Below, piece after piece: positions 1-13,676 of a stretch of 64,000 nt of DNA. The stretch's first letter is position 1, and each line of letters begins with the position of its first letter. The notes below the pieces were generated by a model. It was not told the DNA's origin, made no database searches, and was given only the letters and a program-made list of their open reading frames with translations. The position numbers and the translations under genes are program-made. The stretch spans positions 205,577,405 to 205,641,404 of the forward strand of contig OZ018319.1 of NCBI GenBank assembly GCA_963969495.1, given 5' to 3'. The DNA comes from Ceratothoa steindachneri (Eukaryota; Arthropoda; Malacostraca; Isopoda; Cymothoidae).

Positions 1-1206
1 ATCTGGAGGGAAGCACCCCACTCTTGCAGTAAAGGCAGTTCACGGGGGAGGTGCAGAAGGCTCCACTGGAGAGACGAACTCTGAGGTTGCGAATGGGCTT
101 CCGCATTTAAAAGCCTGAGGGTGAAGCCGACGAGTAAATTTGGCACCCATAGTCGCATTTGTATTGGACGAGGGCAGTGTATAGTGACCAGTGTTCGACG
201 ATCACTGCCCCATGGCGTGTGGGAGAGGACCTTCAAAATGTCTAGAACCCGCAGACATCCCGTTCAAAGATTGCGTAGGTGTGATAGCCTGGATAGCTTG
301 AGATCAAGAGTTACGACCAGGAACCGAAACTCAGAGACGAACTATATCTCTACACCTTGTAGGGAGATAGGTGGCGGAACAAGAGCCCCTCCTCTTTCCC
401 GGTGGAAATACATTGCCTTAGTTTTGCTTGTGGAAAAGCGGAATCCCCCCCAAGTTGTGCACTTTTCGAAACTGCATCGATTGATGGAAGGCGAGGCGAG
501 GAACAGTATAGTGTCAAGTCATAGACAAACAAAGTCTCCGGATGCCGATACACCCTCTGAGAGAGTGGAACTATCATTGATTGCAATTACACAAAAACTC
601 TGCCCTGAGGAACTATCTTCTCAGGGTTGCAGTCTATAGTAGGTGTCTCCTACACTCATAATGAAAGATGTCAAAGCTAAGAAAATTTGAATAAAAGACC
701 TCTCATACCCGGAACGCGTAGCTGCCCTAAGACGACGTATCTCCATGTTATGTCGTAGGCTTTCTCAATGTCGACAAATATGGCCAAGACACTGAGCTTT
801 AACGAGAAAGTTTTTCGGACCGATCCATCAAAACTTACCAATGAGGTCAAAGGTACTTTGACAGCTATGGGGCGGGTAGGACACTCCTAACACTCCATGA
901 TGATGAGTAAGACCCCTTCACCCATATAAGTATGTAGAAGTCGCGTAAAAAAAATGACTGTGGATGGAAGTGCCGAGTCATATCAAAATGGATCCCGTCA
1001 AGGCCGGGAGAAGTAGACCCACAAAGGGACAATGCAGCATGCAACTCTTGAATGGAGAATAAGGCTTGTATAGAACGTTGGAGTTCGTCCGTAAAATTGA
1101 GATGATGAGACGCTTCGTTTGATTTATAGGCTAGAAAATCATTGTCACTGCTGACGGCACGGAAATGGCCAGCCAAAGCGTTGCTAACCACCAGGCTGTC
1201 ATTCAA
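1..1206 (-). pseudogene. Reverse transcriptase of the same I/jockey-type retrotransposon (broken, runs off the window)
   Basis: The frame from 1206 holds the linker and fingers region, with the TSPGLDGIHFDM motif typical of I/jockey-type RTs. Motif A (FVDIEKAYD) is readable near 745-780, and a PQG box plus AINDSSTLSEGVS are readable near 560-640. The frame is interrupted by many stops and shifts. The reading FRFSTSKTKAMYF near 425-465 matches the region after the YVDD box, and the catalytic box itself is not intact. The element continues beyond position 1. Together with the two upstream segments this is one minus-strand element of at least 3.6 kb. Confidence 0.6.
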
Positions 1207-1570
1207 TAAGGATCCCTGTAAAATGTGTGGGGTTATTAGGGCCGCTATAACGACCCTGGATCTTGTTAAACCTCTTTGAGATATTTGCAGTAGGAGTCAT
1301 CTAGGAAATTTATGAAACAGCGGCACCAAGAAGTTTGGCGAGCCTGACGAAACTCCTTGTTAGGTTGGATTGCACCGGAATCGGGAATGACCAAACTTGT
1401 AATTTTTGACGGCTGTCGCTCTCCAGGGCACCGTTGAGCCTGGGTCGCCTCCGTGGAATGGTCTGTATGGCCGCGTTGTAGTTAATTAATGAGAAATACG
1501 CTACTGTCGCATCCACACCATTGAAGGTGTCTAAGGAGGCACTTGTGAAAGATGCCTCTCGAAAACTTTC

Positions 1571-2240
1571 CTAATCGAAATGGCCAAAGTTCCACTTGGG
1601 AGGCAAGGTTGTATGAGGGCTAGGATGAACGGCCGACAAGACAATAGGGAAGTGGTCACTCCCATGGAGATCGTCGATCACTGACCATCGAAATTGGTGA
1701 GGCAATCCGAGGAACAGAGAGACGGGCCAACACACACAAAGGAATCCGTCTGGACATAGGTAAAATTGCCGGTGTTTAAAACGCAAAGAAAATCAGATAA
1801 TAAAAGATACTCTAAAACAGTGCCTTTGGCATTCCGAGCGATGTCGCCCCAATATGGGTGACTGGCATTAAAATCTCCCAGTAGTAAAAATGGGGAAGGC
1901 AATTTGATCTATAAGTTCTAAAACGTCGGGTAGGTAAATAGAGCAAACAGTTAAAAAGCCTTGTAAGAAAAACCCTTACGGCAACAGCTTGGCGAGTAGA
2001 ATGTAAGGGGATGAGGAAACTATAACTGACATCGCCAACAGGAGCAATAGAGTTGAAAATAAGAAAAACGGGTAGCGTCGGAAAGGGCCGTCCGTGTATC
2101 CAGTTTGTTCTCCTGAAGACAAATAGGGGGTTGGAGAGTCTTCAAACGAACCTTGAGTTCTTCCCACGTGGGAAGAACGCCTTGACAATTCCAATTATAA
2201 AATGGAGGATATGTGGAACGATTAAATACCACAGTAGTTA
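1571..2240 (-). pseudogene. Endonuclease domain of the same I/jockey-type retrotransposon (broken)
   Basis: Remnant of the apurinic-type endonuclease that nicks target DNA for these elements. The frame from 2232 contains YNWNCQGV followed by WEELK and ICLQENKLDT, which corresponds to the N-terminal asparagine motif and the QExKL glutamate motif of the family. The core then reappears in another frame from 1902 with LLLGDFNASHPYWGD (the GDFN motif). The C-terminal SDHFPI motif lies near 1657 in a third frame. At least two frameshifts and a damaged stretch at 1910-2000 make it non-functional. Confidence 0.65.
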
Positions 2241-2294
2241 TCTTTTTCTCTTTTGTGGCTGACCGGGGACCGAGTGCAGATTTGGAAGGGTCTG

Positions 2295-3628
2295 CTATAG
2301 CGGGGGATGAGGTCCTGGAAAGAGCAGACAGAGGGTATGTTCGATAGTTTCGAGGAACCGGCCGAGGCCCATGCCTTGAATTCGGGCTAAGTCAGGCGGA
2401 AACGTTAGGTCGAGAAGAGATTTTCGGGCAGTAGATGCGGATGCATGGGACTTTTGATGTCTCAGGGGTTGACCCAACAACTGCGACTGGTGATTTTGGA
2501 CTATCATCTGCTTCCATCGGATGAGTAGGCTATCTGGGCAAAGTACGAGGAACTCGGTCGAGTTAGCTCCAGAGGCTGCCCGCTTATTGGTGCTCGATGA
2601 CCCAGGTGAGGGGTCCTTCCTCTTACCACGGGGCTTTGGGTCCCGGGTCCGGGTGGAAGAACCTTCAGTAGTCGATATAGAAGATTCTTTCAGATAACGT
2701 CTGATGTCTTCAAGAGTTTCACCCTGAGCGTCGGTCCCGGCTAGAGCTGCCGGAGAGAGGGGAGCAACATTAGGTATCTTTGTGTGAGAGCGATGCTTCG
2801 ACTGTATATCGTGAATGCTTCTGACACTACTGGTAGATGGACGATGAGATGCTTCAGGCTTGTCGGAACTCGAACGTGCTGGTCGGTTTCGTCCAATGTC
2901 ACGCAAAACGTCTGAGAAGAGACTACCAAGAGGTGAGGTTTGTGCTCGGGCATCTTGGCGAGCCTCTCTCACGCCCAGACGCAGAGTCGCGCAAAGCGAG
3001 GACCTCCTTTTCATATAAGAATATTGGCCAGATCTTTCTTTAACGCAGCACTGAAGGCACCACCGCAGTTGGCACAGCACGGTGTTTTGGTGCATTCAGG
3101 GCCATGGTAATCAGAACTACAATTCACGCAGGAATAGGAATGTCGACAGGAACGACCAACATGTCCAAATTGATTACAATTGAAGCAACGTCTGGGTAGT
3201 TCGACGTAGGGACTTACTGGGACACGAAGGTACCGAGCTTTAATACAGTGCGGCAGTTCCTGTCGTTCGAACGTTAAAACCAGTGTGGCAGTTGGGCCTA
3301 CTGTTTTAGTCACCCTGTGTACATGTGTGACACGTTGGGTACTAAGCTTGCTCTGAAGGAGGGTGAAATCGTAGTCCCTTAATTCGTTTGAACGGATGAC
3401 ACCTTGTACAAAATTCAGACGTGGATGGGGCGAAACGGTACCGGGAACTTCGGCTATCGAAGACAGATTTCGCACAACATTGTGTTGAGAGCGAGATGAC
3501 ACCTCGACTACGATATCACCACTACCTCTTGACCACATCCAGCAGGATTCACCATAGCGGGACTCAAAAAATTCATTAACGTCAAACACATAGACTTTTG
3601 CAAGTGGGGTCTCAGATGACGAACTCAT
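2295..3628 (-). pseudogene. ORF1 (gag-like, zinc knuckles) of an I/jockey-type retrotransposon
   Basis: Nucleic-acid-binding ORF1 of a non-LTR retrotransposon, expected to coat the element RNA. The frame starting at 3628 (MSSSSETPLAK) runs about 205 residues. It ends with CCHC knuckles: CFNCNQFGHVGRSC is C-X2-C-X4-H-X4-C, CVNCSSDYHGPEC is a shorter variant, and a third begins CANCGG. A frameshift near 3020-3090 moves the rest into another frame, which continues to 2295 as a Ser/Arg-rich tail (SPLGSLFSDVLRDIGRNRP, then KPRGKRKDPSPGSSS). The endonuclease and RT follow on the same strand, as expected for this class. The exact clade is inferred, and the copy is dead. Confidence 0.7.
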
Positions 3629-3640
3629 GACAAGTGGGAA

Positions 3641-5281
3641 TAATCTTAATCTGGGTCCACATCGTTGGTATAGGGATCCAACGAGCGAGGGAAGGCTGAA
3701 AGGGGATATGAAGAACGTTTGGCACGAGAACCCTTACGAGAAGGTGATATTTAAGGTTTATGGCTAGCCATTGCAAAAAAAAAAACACATTCTCCTTCGG
3801 GACTCCCCACCACAGAGGCCTACAAGGACCCGGCACTACTCCAACTCTAGATTCAGTTACGTCCAGTATGATCTCTTGGAGAATGGATACGGATCCACTA
3901 CACGATCTTTATAGACCAAAGAGGCTACCCGAGTTATCCTACGCGCGGAGAAAAGGGGATCAATGATGGGTTTCTCCTTGGGCATCGACAGACTAAGGCG
4001 GTGGAGATGCCCAGCATCCTCCGACCTTCATGAAAGAACAATTCAGAATCAATCCGGAAAAACGAGCAGAGATCAGGTAACCGTAAGGACTACTAGATAA
4101 GAAATAAAAGGCAGTGAAAGAAAGTAATAGGGAGGGGGGGGGGAATGTTAAAAGTATGGTTGGCAGCAACATGTCACCCCCCTCGCCACAAGAAGGCCAT
4201 AGCCTCTCTGGGACCAACCCCTGAACAAATAAAAGGTTCCAGAGAGGGAGGGGGTGGAAGGACGAAGAGATTGGGTGGGGCAGAGGGAGGTGACGGAAAG
4301 AGCTTTTCTATGTAAGGAAGTATGATTGGCCATTGCATTAGCAGGTGACGCGAGACATTAGGCAAGGGTACAAAGGGTTAGAGACTAGTCCATATCCATT
4401 GCCTTTTTAGATCTAGTTTTCATTTTAGTTTGTTCTATACACTATTGGTAATTAAAATACGAAGAACCACGGCTATGTTAGCACACTTACAGCAGCACCC
4501 ACCGTACTTCAGCAAAAGTTAATAGGGTCCAACCCCATCAAAACAAGAATTTGTTCCCCGGGTATTGCTAAGACGCAAACATTATGACCACCAGTGCCCG
4601 GCAAAGTGAAGCTTGTTTGCGGCGACAGTCCAAATGGTCACAAGCCCTCAGGGAGGAGAGGAAAGTATAGACGCAGTAGAGCATGATAAAACTCCGCTTG
4701 GTCACAGGTAAGCGTGCAAAATTACCATCGAGACAATCCAATAAAGACTGGGGACGACGAGGGGGCGGTGCAAACCCACCTGACAGCGTTAGGGAACCGG
4801 TCATGGAACTCCTTAGCACGTATCTCATGGCCATTAATGGTTTCGGGAGATATCGACCTAGCTGAGGTCTGGAATAGGATAAGCATGGTTTCCGCCGAGC
4901 TTATAACTCTTCTCTCTTACCCTTATCACTCTTTCGAGACTTGGTCTTTGGCATGAGTTAATGCTACAGGAAGATAAAATTGGAGAAAATATCCGGTCTT
5001 GAGGCAGCTCAGAACGAGCGACTAGAAGCCCTCATGAGATCATTACAGACGGGTTGTCAACCCTGCTCTTTATTTCACGCAAGGGTTCGGTCATATTTAA
5101 TCGCTGCAAACGACGCTCGACTGACACCAGGGTGCGAGTCTCGCCTTGCTCTTACTGCCAAGAAAGGTACCCCCACCCCCAAATTCGGCGATATTCTACG
5201 AGAAACCAATCCAGAATAAACAGTGAAAATAAAACTTCCCAAAACTTCAAAATATAATTTGTACTAAAATATCTCCGAAAG
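3641..5281. other. No gene recognised; possible 5' region of the retrotransposon at 1-3640
   Basis: Short open frames occur on both strands (for example plus-strand frames at 4714-4956 and 4980-5219), but none has a motif I recognise. The left part may be the 5' untranslated region of the minus-strand element. There is a G run at 4133-4142. I see nothing else that can be supported. Confidence 0.3.
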
Positions 5282-5285
5282 CACC

Positions 5286-5288
<3 letters not shown>

Positions 5289-5354
<66 letters not shown>
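5289..5354. repeat. (AT)n microsatellite
   Basis: About 66 bp of uninterrupted AT dinucleotides, lying 55 bp beyond the thiolase stop codon, so it probably falls in or next to the 3' UTR. I found no clear AATAAA signal between the stop and the repeat. Confidence 0.97.
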
Positions 5355-5356
<2 letters not shown>

Positions 5357-5408
5357 TAATGTCAAGAATTCTATGTATTAAATTTATACATAAACGAATG
5401 TTAAAAAT

Positions 5409-5490
5409 TTACATTTTTTCAAGTAGGAGAGCTATACCTTGTCCTCCACCGATGCAGGCGGAGCCAATTCCATATTTGATGTTCTTTCTC
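5409..5490 (-). CDS. ACAA2: Thiolase terminal exon with the second catalytic cysteine and stop
   Basis: 82 bp after acceptor tcttttgtag. The first base completes the arginine codon split with exon 8, then 26 residues ([18 protein letters not shown] and on to LLLEKM) precede a TAA stop at 5409-5411. The cysteine in SACIGGGQG is the general acid/base of thiolases. The exon is too short to appear as a conventional open reading frame. Confidence 0.92.
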
Positions 5491-8400
5491 CTACAAAAGA
5501 GAAAGAAGTTTTTAGTCGCGTGCAAACCACTCCATAAAGTTACTATGTCGGTCCGGGGGTCAGGTGGTAACCATTTTACTTTTCAATTTCTTTTGCGCTA
5601 ACATCTTAACTATTCAGCCGATTCTAACGAAATTTGAAACCTTTATGTTGTTTTACATTCTCTTCGAAATGATATAATTACCACGGTCCTCCCGAGGTTA
5701 TTCCTAGAATTATTAAAAGAAAACTAACTATGGGTCGGAATGCCCCACTTGTTGAGTTTTGAAGGTCGGAAGGTCATATGGTCATAGGTCAGAATAATTA
5801 AGAGCACGCGACTTAGGTCTGTTGATCTTGTTAGTACCATCGATTTCCCTCATTTAAGATGCCTTTTTATTTACCAGTGGGAAACGTAGTTTAATGTGGA
5901 TCCCGAACTATATGGCAGCCGCCGAGTGGACTCGAATCGAGACCCGATCCTCACTCGAGGCAGCTTAACTTCGCTAAAATCTCCTCCTCGAGGGAAAATA
6001 AAAATGGATGCCGTAACGCTGAAATCGCGCAGTCAACCAAAACACTCTCGGTCCAAGTTTCGATAAAAGTGAAAGTAAATAAGACACCAATTTGAAATGT
6101 ATGCGGCTCTATGTTGTTACCATAGCAATATTCGACTACCACCGCACTATATTCGGCGGATAGTGGGTTTTTTCGTTTATATTTTTTTTTAATAAAATGT
6201 GATATACTTGGCAACAACTAAGCAAAGACGACAGTCGCCGAAATCAAACAATTTTGTTAAACTTTTTTTTCGGCTAAATTAATTTCGAAAGGTAAAAACT
6301 GCAACCAACAAAAAAAAAACAGCCCCCCTTCCCCAGGAAAAACGTGATAAGGCGCGGGGAGGATGACCGCTCCCTGCGGGGCCAGAGCATGCACTCAAAA
6401 TATCCCCCCTCCCCACACACCAAAAAAACAACTATATACAATGGGGGTCATCGTGCCTCCTCAACTCCCCCCAACCACTACCCCAATACAACTATAGAAT
6501 GGAGTTAAGCCTCCTCCAGGAATGGAGTCCACAATCGGGGGTGCACGAACTCGTCCAGAATATAAAGGACAAGCGGGAAGATCCCCCAAGACTGCGACAT
6601 TCGACAAGAAAGAGCCACACTGGCTGGGAGGGAAAGGGTACCAAGCACCCGTCGCTGGTAGGCTAAAGTACAGGCATTCCTGATGCACCGAAGGGTAGCC
6701 ATTTCTATGGCAACCATTATTACAGGTGAGGGAGAGGAAACGGAAACTACAAAGAGGGCATTTACGCATACAAGGTGGTCTAACGAAGGAAGAGAGAGAA
6801 TGGTATTGTGATTGTCTGTGTGATAGCGTGCAAAGAGAGCTGTTTGCGTGCCACAATAGGCGCCTAGCTCCCTACGAACCCGAATAAATTTTTCGTGTCC
6901 GCTCTCGCCGATACCTAGACGTCAGAAATCCACCGCATTATTTGCTACAATAGCGAGAGCTCCCTTTGAACGATAATGGAGAGGGGGGGCTGAAAATTCA
7001 ATGGACATTTGGTCCAAGGTCCTCAGCAAAATATATGTGGGGTACTTCACTCCCCCCCCACCTGTTTTTAAAGGATGCTTAACATCCTATTCCACCCATA
7101 GTGGGTCTTTGCAAACGGGAAAGAACACAAAAATCAGAATGACAAAAAGAAAATGCATGCAAAGGATGAGAACGACTGTAACTAGTGGAGCACCAATGCT
7201 CACCACCCAAGGGGGGTGGATAACTGAGGTTAATGCCCTTGTTACAACTGAAACCTGGAGGAACGGCCCGCCCTTCATACCCCAGTGCCAAAGGAAACTA
7301 CTCTCTCTCGAGTCATCCTTCGCACGTCTTTTAATTCTCTATATTTTCGGCACCTGTATAGACCCGCCAAAGAGTAAAAGAGGGTGCTAAATGTTTTTGA
7401 AAAAAAAAAAAAAACACGAACACCCATAAACGACACTCGCACACACCAACATACAGTTCCTGGGGGTTCTGAGAAAACCTGATACAGGTCGTATCCTTCC
7501 TCAGGGTTTCGGTTCAGCTCAGCCATTGAGTTCGTGGAACAACAAACAACCAGAGAAGATCCGAGCTTAACTGTCACTCAACCAATCTTCCTCTGACGTC
7601 AATGGCATGAATTGCGTTCTGTTTGATGGAAAACACCTACCTCAAGTGATGCGTGATGTGGGTAATGATCCTAGAGCCGGAAGCACCCAGAGGGTGTCCT
7701 AGAGAGATTGCTCCACCATTCACGTTCAGGACGTCCGGGTTAACATCGAGGTTTCGCTGACAGGCGAGGACTTGTGGGGCAAACGCCTCGTTGATCTGAA
7801 ACGAAGCGGGGGATGGGGGTATCTATAGTTTAAAACGCAATAACAACGAGGTCACATTATGGCGAAAGTTTGTAAGGGGAGATCTGTAGTGGTGAAACTA
7901 CAGAAAATGAAAATGTGTGAAAGATAGCCGCAAATCTTCTTACTAGGGCCGGGAAGACAAACAGTGGGGAGCCTAGCAAGCCACCAGATGTCGCCCAACA
8001 TTCCCTTGCAGGTCACTAAGAAGCGAACACCAACGTGGGCATAGGTTAAATAAACTAAGAAGAGTAGAGAAATAGGTAAAGAAAAAATGCATGGAAGATA
8101 AATAGATCGGGTGAGGATCTGAAGTGTTTAAGAAGAGGACGTGAATGTTGCAGACATTGTGGGCTCATTTAAAAGACCAGACTTGAAAATAAGGCATCAT
8201 TTCAAACCTAAATTTTTCCTTATACAGTAATCGTATAAGGAATTTTTCTATTTCTTCTCTAATTATCTAACTATTTCCTTTCTAATGGTATATCTTCTCT
8301 ATCGGACATCTTTACAAACTTGAGTTTTCTTTCGAATCCATTAATTAACGGACACTATATACTGTATATATTGTGACGGCCCTGAAGAAAAAACATGCTT

Positions 8401-11400
8401 CCCCCCCCCCCCCAATATTTGGGCCATGTTTAATGGGTGCGGCTATTCCTCTTCAAATGCTATATGAGCATTTGAAAGCAAATAAATAAATGATTTATGA
8501 TTTGGGTTCCAAATTTGCATAACTCCTAATTATAAAAGGGTGAAATTGGGCGGCAAAAGGTTCCCAGACGTCGAAAAGGAGAATTTTAAGAATTGGTTGC
8601 CTGGCTAGAATTTGGATCCCTACATTCAATTACCTTGGTTATGAGAGCTCATATTTTCTTTTCTGTATTAAAAATTAGTGATCTTTAGAACATCCCTGTT
8701 AAGATAGTTCCATTGGTGAAAATACTGATCCCTATTGGTATAAACCACTAAAAATATATTAATTCATCATTCAGATAATCGGACATTTTTTTTATTTATA
8801 AATTTAATTATTTCCATTACCATACCCTGGAAAACGACCATAAAAATGGGGGTAGAAGTACTTGTAGTTGTACAAAATGAATATAGATTTACCTCAACCA
8901 TCCCCACGTCATTAAGATTCATTCCGGACACTTTCAAGAGTTTCTGTATGGCTGGCACTGGCCCGATCCCCATTATGGAAGGGTCCACCCCGGCGATGCC
9001 ATATCCCACGAGCCGCGCCAAGGGGGTCAGATTGTGTTCTTTGCACGCAGCTTCCGACGCAATGATGACCGCACCGGCGCCGTCGCTGATCCCCTAATCG
9101 AGGCAAAGAGGTGATTATGGAGGGATTTTTTTTTTTTAATTTTAGCTCATCTGGCGACTGCCTCCTAGGAAAAAAGGCGACGTAATCACACCACAGCTTA
9201 CTACTAGGATAGATTAAAAAACAAATAATATGTAAATAATAAATAAATAAAAGTAATAAAGGCTAAAAAAAAAAACAAATAAAGCAAAAAACAAGATAAG
9301 GCAAGAAGAGAGCGCGCTCCGGCGTAGAGGGTAGGCTCGCCTGCCCCCGGCGCCGGAGCAAGTGACATACAACAAATAATCAAAGAAAATTGAGGGGGCC
9401 AACCTCCTCCAAAAAGTTGTATAGGCTGCAAGTCTGGTGTGCACGAACAGTTACGGAGAAACAACTGGCAGACTCATCAAAGGAAAACGCACCACTCTGT
9501 TTTCCTTTTCAACATGAACACAAGCATACCAAATGACTTAACAATCGTCAACGCCATTATACCCTTTGTGATACACCTCGGCTCAGCCATGCCATTTCCC
9601 ACTCAGCCTCCACTGCCATGATACCTGGGGCTACGTGAGGGGTCATGTCAGGGGTTCATCCCCCTAGTTATGGGACTCGAGGGTATGCTTCGTTAATGAT
9701 CATCCGCAAAGATGCCCATCATACATACAATTCACCCCACTTGATTAGGGTAATCAATCTATCTCACATATTCTTACAGTCATTCCATATATTATTGGGC
9801 CAATCCACCCTTCAGCCATTACACACTATTATAAGCACTTACCACTAACTTTTCTAGATTCACTCGTTTAATCTGCCAAGACAATCTTCAAGTAAACACT
9901 TTACCACAAGGTATGGTCGGTGCACATCAGCGCCACTAAAGACTATCCACTCCATCCCAAGCATTAAAGTCCTGTTTTTCCCGCGTCAGTAGGCCTCCAT
10001 AGCGATGGGGCGCACTGTTCTGTAATCCTCCAGTTTGGGTTCAGTCTTGGACAGAAAGCCACAAGCACCCTCCCCTCCACCTCCATGTACACCTATCATA
10101 CACACAACCCACTCATGACTAAAATATATCTGGAGGAAAGTAGTTTCAGGAAAATGCTGACAGAAGCTCTGAGGCAGGATGGGCCAGTCTGGGCCCGGTC
10201 CCTCTCCAAGATGGAAAAGGATCACGCTGTTTGTCCTCCCCCTTAGAACAGTGGTTTCCAACCAGGGTGCATTTTTAAAATGCATTGTGAAACATAAAAA
10301 CAAAGAAAAGAAAGATTGTAGGGAGTGAATGAAGAAATGAGAGGCCTTATCAACTATATGTTCCAATATTAAAGAATTATGTTATAATCATCGAGCTCAA
10401 ATTTCCCATTAAACTTCTAACTGTAAAATTTTTTTATTTTTAAAATTTCATCTCTTATTTCGATTAAATTAGGTTAAATGTCAAACGTGGTTAATTTTGG
10501 AGTGCTGTCCACGTATTATGTATTTATACGTAAATTATTTTATATTGGTGTGCCGCAGCTACTTATAGATAGCAATTAGGGTGCCACTATCATAAAAAGG
10601 TTGAAAACTGCTGCCTTAGAAAGACTTTACCCGTGAGTGAACTTAGACTCGCGTGGTTTTCCCCCAGTCACTGGTCTCCCGTGGGAAAGACCCTGCCGTC
10701 TGGGACGTAGACTCCCTTGGCCATGAGGCGCTCACCTCGGGAGGGCCAAACACTACTGGGTACTCGATAGGTCATTGCCCAATTTAGGTTTGCAAATCTT
10801 GGGAGGCCCAGCCCCGGCCTACAAGGGGGTTTCGGGAAACTGCCACGCCGGCCCACACACAAGAAAGTCACTATTCGCGGATCAAATAGAGAGAGAGAGG
10901 GTAATTATAGTTCTTAGGGTCTTGAGAGGCCCCCCTTTTAGGAGCGGCCTTTTTTGCAACGGTTTTACGACTTTTAAGTAGCCCTTGAGAAGTCCCAGAC
11001 AGAGATTCGTCTAAGAGCGACTCAGAAGTTACTTGCCCGCTCCCCTTGTTCTCTTCTGGTAGGTGCGAGGCCCCTAGAAAAGCAACCATGCTCCCTGGGT
11101 GGGTGAACAGGTCCCTCGAAGAGATATGTGTAGTGCGTGCTTGTGTGAGGTTTGGGCAGTCTATAAGTAGGTGTGTGATGTAATCTTGGCTTTGGTTGCA
11201 TCTGGTGCGTGTTGGTGTCGGGGAAGGTTTAGTCTTGTGCAGTGGCGTGGCCAGTGGAGTTAAGTGGAGTGCCTCGACCTCCACTTTGGGGGCGGGGGAG
11301 GGAAGTGATTGTAGGTGTTGGAATTAGTTCACTGGGGCTTCTTTCTTGTCTCTGTGAGGTGGGAGATTATGCTCTGAGTTGGTGGTTGCGATGGGAATGA

Positions 11401-13582
11401 GTTAATACTCTGCTGAAATGTTGGGTTCCAATCCTGTCTAGGTGTATTTTGATTGAGTATATTTGTTTCAATGGATGGATGTGTGATGGGTGTGCTCCAT
11501 ATACATCCTGTGATTGTTCTGAGTGGTTTGGAGTTTGTTCACAGGAGATTTGGCTGCAGTTGGGTGCTATGCATAGTTGAGGGTGATGAGGATGAATTAT
11601 TTGTATTGAGTGGTGAGAGGCTCTTTTTCTATTGTCCAAATGTAATGTTTGATAGTTCAATTGAGCCCCGTGACAGTGCCTCCCTAATTCCCACTCAGGC
11701 CGAGAGGAATTGCAACTCCCCTGCTGGGTTATATGTTGGAGGGGTTGGCTCGTTGGTAGGGATGTGCTATTGAGTATGGTGAGAGAGGGTGTAGTTGTTC
11801 TGCTATGTGGGTGCCCCTATTGTCTACTGTTTGGGTGTAAAGGTAAAAATCCATTACCTGGGGACAGGAGTAGATACGGCCCTTCACAAATCACTTCCAT
11901 GAACACACACATCGTCCACTCCCTCCTCAGTCAGCCCTTCTCTCTAAAACACTCATTCACACAATCAAACCACCTTTAACGCGATCTTCCAATCATTCTC
12001 GCACCCTGACAGTCTCTTATATTCTCTCCACGTCTATTTCCAGCATTTCTTCTTACATATCCACACCACCTCATAACACTATCACAACCTCATTCACCCC
12101 TTTTTCAAGATGCATCCTAGATACCTAAAGCTTGGCACTTGTTCAAGGGTCACATCGCAGACTTCCCCATCTCCCTCTCTACCTTAGAATATCCTGAAAA
12201 TTCAACCACAGACACCAGAGCGTACCGAGGCTGTTCCCGCAGTGACGGTACCATTCTTCTTGAAGATTGGGGGCAATCGATTCAAGTCTTCCAACGTCGT
12301 CTTCGGCTTCGGGTGTTCGTCAACTGTCATGTTCACGAGGCCCTTCTTCGTCTTGAGCGCTACAGGCGCAATCTCATCCTCGAAAATTCCGTTTTCATGA
12401 GCTGAAATTAAACATGATGACATAAGATGGGCTAGATCGTGAAGAAACAGAATGAAGATGTGAAGACTTTCTCACCCACAATCCAGGCACCAAATACAAA
12501 TAGGCCTAAAAGGGGCGCATAAATAACAAGAACTTTCATATCCTGACCAACCCTAAGCCCTACAAGGACTAAATCTCTTAGAAACAATCACAAATGCAGA
12601 AGTAGTACAATGTATGACAGAAACACAAAAAATAGAACCATCCAAAAGTAAAACATCTGGATTTTACCCTAAACTTCCCCTGAAAGTATAAACGAATACC
12701 CATTAAGAGATCCGACTCACCTTTGGCCCAATTAATCTGACTGCTCAGGGCATACTTGTCCGAATCCTCCCTCGAAATGCTAAACCTCTCGGCCAAGTTC
12801 TCCGCCGTAAGAGCCATTGGAGTGTTGATGTAGTAATCAGTCAGAGAACTCCACAATAAATCCTATCGAATGAAACTGACTGGTTATTAAATTCAGGAAT
12901 AAATGTTTGGGAATCATAGCAAGCGCAGTACACCCTTCATTTCATCCTGAAGGTCAAGAGGGTCGTATTCGTGGCAGGTGGCAAGAAAAACTGTTTGTGA
13001 AACCTTTTTATGAAATTTAATGTTAATGCCACTATTCAGTGTTACAAGAGATTATTGCATGTATTCCATTCCTAATTCTTCCAGAAAATATGCCATTGCC
13101 TTCTCACCACCACCACACATATGTTCTTGCATCAAATGCTAATAACTAGGTGAATGCCAGATTTGCTTTTCTATAAAAAAAAAATGAAACCAGTCAGCTT
13201 TCTCCACTTGTTTCTCTTTGCATCTTTCACTTCCCCTGAAATGACAAGTTAGCTCCAGAGCTTTGATAAATTTTTAAATACAGACCAGACCTCCCCCTCA
13301 CACACACAAACTTAGGGGTGATGGGGGGGTTCTTGTTGAAGCCTTGGTTAGCCAACTGACACCAGAACCTTAGGGAAGGGGTGAAAATTATATTCAATTT
13401 TGTTATTCCATACTATGCACATAGTTTAACATGGTAATTTTAACATTCTGTATAAATATTAAAGACATGTTGTGACCATCCCTACCATGGGCATACCCGC
13501 CCAACCCTAATGTAGTGCATTCATTTATTAAAGGTTGGGTACAACTGTGTGTAGTGTGTTACCATGGTTAAATAAGCCTAGA

Positions 13583-13676
<94 letters not shown>

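Noticed and set aside
121..639. 172-residue plus-strand open frame
   Set aside because: Antisense to the retrotransposon RT remnant, with no recognisable domain; a chance frame.
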